A stretch of DNA of 64,000 nucleotides from positions 22,972,011 through 23,036,010 of the forward strand of contig CM038467.1 of assembly GCA_021464415.1 (NCBI GenBank), in the 5' to 3' direction. The translations under genes were made by a program, and so were the position numbers. Positions 62,746 through 64,000 of this stretch are shown in pieces. A model generated the notes under the pieces. That model ran no database searches. It had not been told where the DNA came from and saw nothing but the letters and a program-made list of their open reading frames with translations. The stretch is from Lonicera japonica (lineage: Eukaryota > Streptophyta > Magnoliopsida > Dipsacales > Caprifoliaceae). Position 1 is the stretch's first letter. The number at the start of each line of letters is the position of its first letter.

Positions 62746-64000
62746 CACTATTTTAGCTAATGTCGGCTTCCTATGACCGAAGTTCATCAAACTCCTCGGT
62801 CCCTTACAACCGAGACCTCCTTGTATCATATTTTAGCTCTCGGGACTTTACATCGACCTCTAACAATCGAGTATTAAGAATAATTTCGGTTTCCTATGGC
62901 CGGGGTTCACTCACTTCCTCGGTCCCTCACAATTGAGATATTCTGGACTATATTTTCAGCTATCGGGACCTTACGTCGGTCTTTAATAACTAAGTATTTT
63001 AGATAATTTCGATTTCTTAGGACTGAAATTCATCAAATTGCTCGATATCCTAAGATCGAAATTGTCTGGAATATAATCAAATTACTCAAATAAATCGAAT
63101 TTAATCAAAAAATTAAATTGGATAATGGTCGGTTCTCTGTGATCGAATTTAATCAAGTTACTAAAAATTGTTCTTATTCATATACAAAAAAAATTATATC
63201 TTTAAAATTTCATGAAAATCAAAAAATTACATCATTTGAACTTTGAATTCAGAGGCTCTAATTCAATTATATGCTTGTTAAACATATGAACACATTTTGA
63301 TTTTTGGGATATTTATGCCCATAAAAAAATTTAGTAAATTTTCACGTGACTAATATATAGCTGATATGTATCAATAACTCAATTCCTAAGGACTGAGGTA
63401 TTTGGAAAAAAATATAACCCTTTAAATTTTTTTTTCATTACCTCTTCCCCTCAGAGATGAGTAATAGGCATGTTTTTGACCTATAGACCAAGAAAAATGA
63501 TAAATGTCAATTCTGTAAAACCAAAATATTATTCTCCTTCACGTTTTCATATGATACATTTGGTCACCGAAAACTGAACAAGTGCTTCAATTTCGGTTTC
63601 CCGTAACTAAGGTAACCTGTTTTTATGCTCTAATTCGTTTTGTTGATATTAACTAAAGAAAATAAACATTAAATATAATAAAAGCAAACATATCTCTCTT
63701 TCATTGTGTTTTTCTATCTTGATAATCCTTGATTTGCTATTCTCTATCATTCTCTACAACTTAAGATTTTTTTTGTGTTACATCAATGGAGATTTTGTGT
63801 ATTTTTGTGAATTACTTTTAAATTTTTATTAACTTTTGAAATGAACTGAATGGGTTAATTAGATCTGACTTTTTATTAATTATTAACCATTGAGTAAAAA
63901 TCATAAAAAAGAGGATGAAAATGATGAATAATAATTAATGTCAATGAGTGATTAGTTGACCGAAAATGATTAATTGGGTGGGGTGAAAATAAAAATTTAA
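62746..64000 (+). mobile_element. Probable left end of a CACTA (En/Spm-like) transposon, cut by the window edge
   Basis: CACTATTTTAGCTAATGTCGG opens at 62746, and right behind it lie three to four units of about 122 bp (from 62759, 62882, 63004 and 63123) with short self-complementary words such as TCGGCTTCCTATGACCGA and CTCGGTCCCTTACAACCGAG. A CACTA terminus followed by reiterated subterminal motifs is the layout of En/Spm elements, where they bind the transposase-associated protein. No TAGTG end occurs before 64000, so the element would continue outside. No coding sequence is visible in the part shown. The alternative is a local tandem repeat with a chance CACTA. Confidence 0.5.

Noticed and set aside
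1..64000. CRISPR arrays, bacterial operons, organelle DNA insertions
   Set aside because: None of the direct repeats has array spacing, and no plastid or mitochondrial gene fragment was recognised.

Overview
This is a window of plant nuclear DNA, almost certainly from a eudicot. The evidence is AT-rich intergenic sequence, multi-exon genes with canonical GT/AG introns, plant-only protein architectures (CBM22+GH10 xylanase, amidase-like+TPR OM64), and Copia, Mutator-like, CACTA-like and MITE elements. I cannot name the species. Exon structures were assembled by hand: splice sites were found, and phase and total length checked in frame.

Layout from left to right. (1) 1-3628, minus: a secretory CBM22/GH10 endo-1,4-beta-xylanase, with its last codons cut off by the window edge. 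(2) 3.9-10.8 kb: intergenic, with MITE relics and a striking 360-bp foldback hairpin. (3) 10787-19657, minus: a three-exon gene for a 388-residue plant protein of unknown function. Its second intron carries a 5.36-kb Copia retrotransposon (11214-16576) with identical 337-bp LTRs, a GTTCT target duplication and an initiator-Met-tRNA primer site. (4) 19.8-32.9 kb: gene-free, with nested MITEs, a Mutator-type MITE and a small non-autonomous LTR element (26571-28347). (5) 32937-35362, minus: an alpha/beta hydrolase with a complete Ser/Asp/His triad. (6) 35661-40788: a Mutator-like element with about 135-bp terminal inverted repeats, a perfect 9-bp target duplication, a broken transposase and a second zinc-knuckle gene on the opposite strand, inserted just upstream of the hydrolase promoter. 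(7) 41616-48753, minus: mitochondrial outer-membrane protein OM64, 13 exons. (8) 51072-55322, minus: a PP2C phosphatase, 5 coding exons. (9) 55.7-64 kb: gene-free, with MITEs, local duplications and, at 62746, what looks like one end of a CACTA transposon running off the window.

All five host genes are on the minus strand. They belong to unrelated processes (wall xylan modification, unknown, esterase-type metabolism, mitochondrial import, phosphorylation signalling), and nothing suggests a cluster or a new pathway. The most interesting material is how mobile DNA is placed relative to genes, plus one enzymological detail: the OM64 amidase-like domain keeps the catalytic Lys and the cis-Ser but has Cys where active amidases have the nucleophilic Ser.
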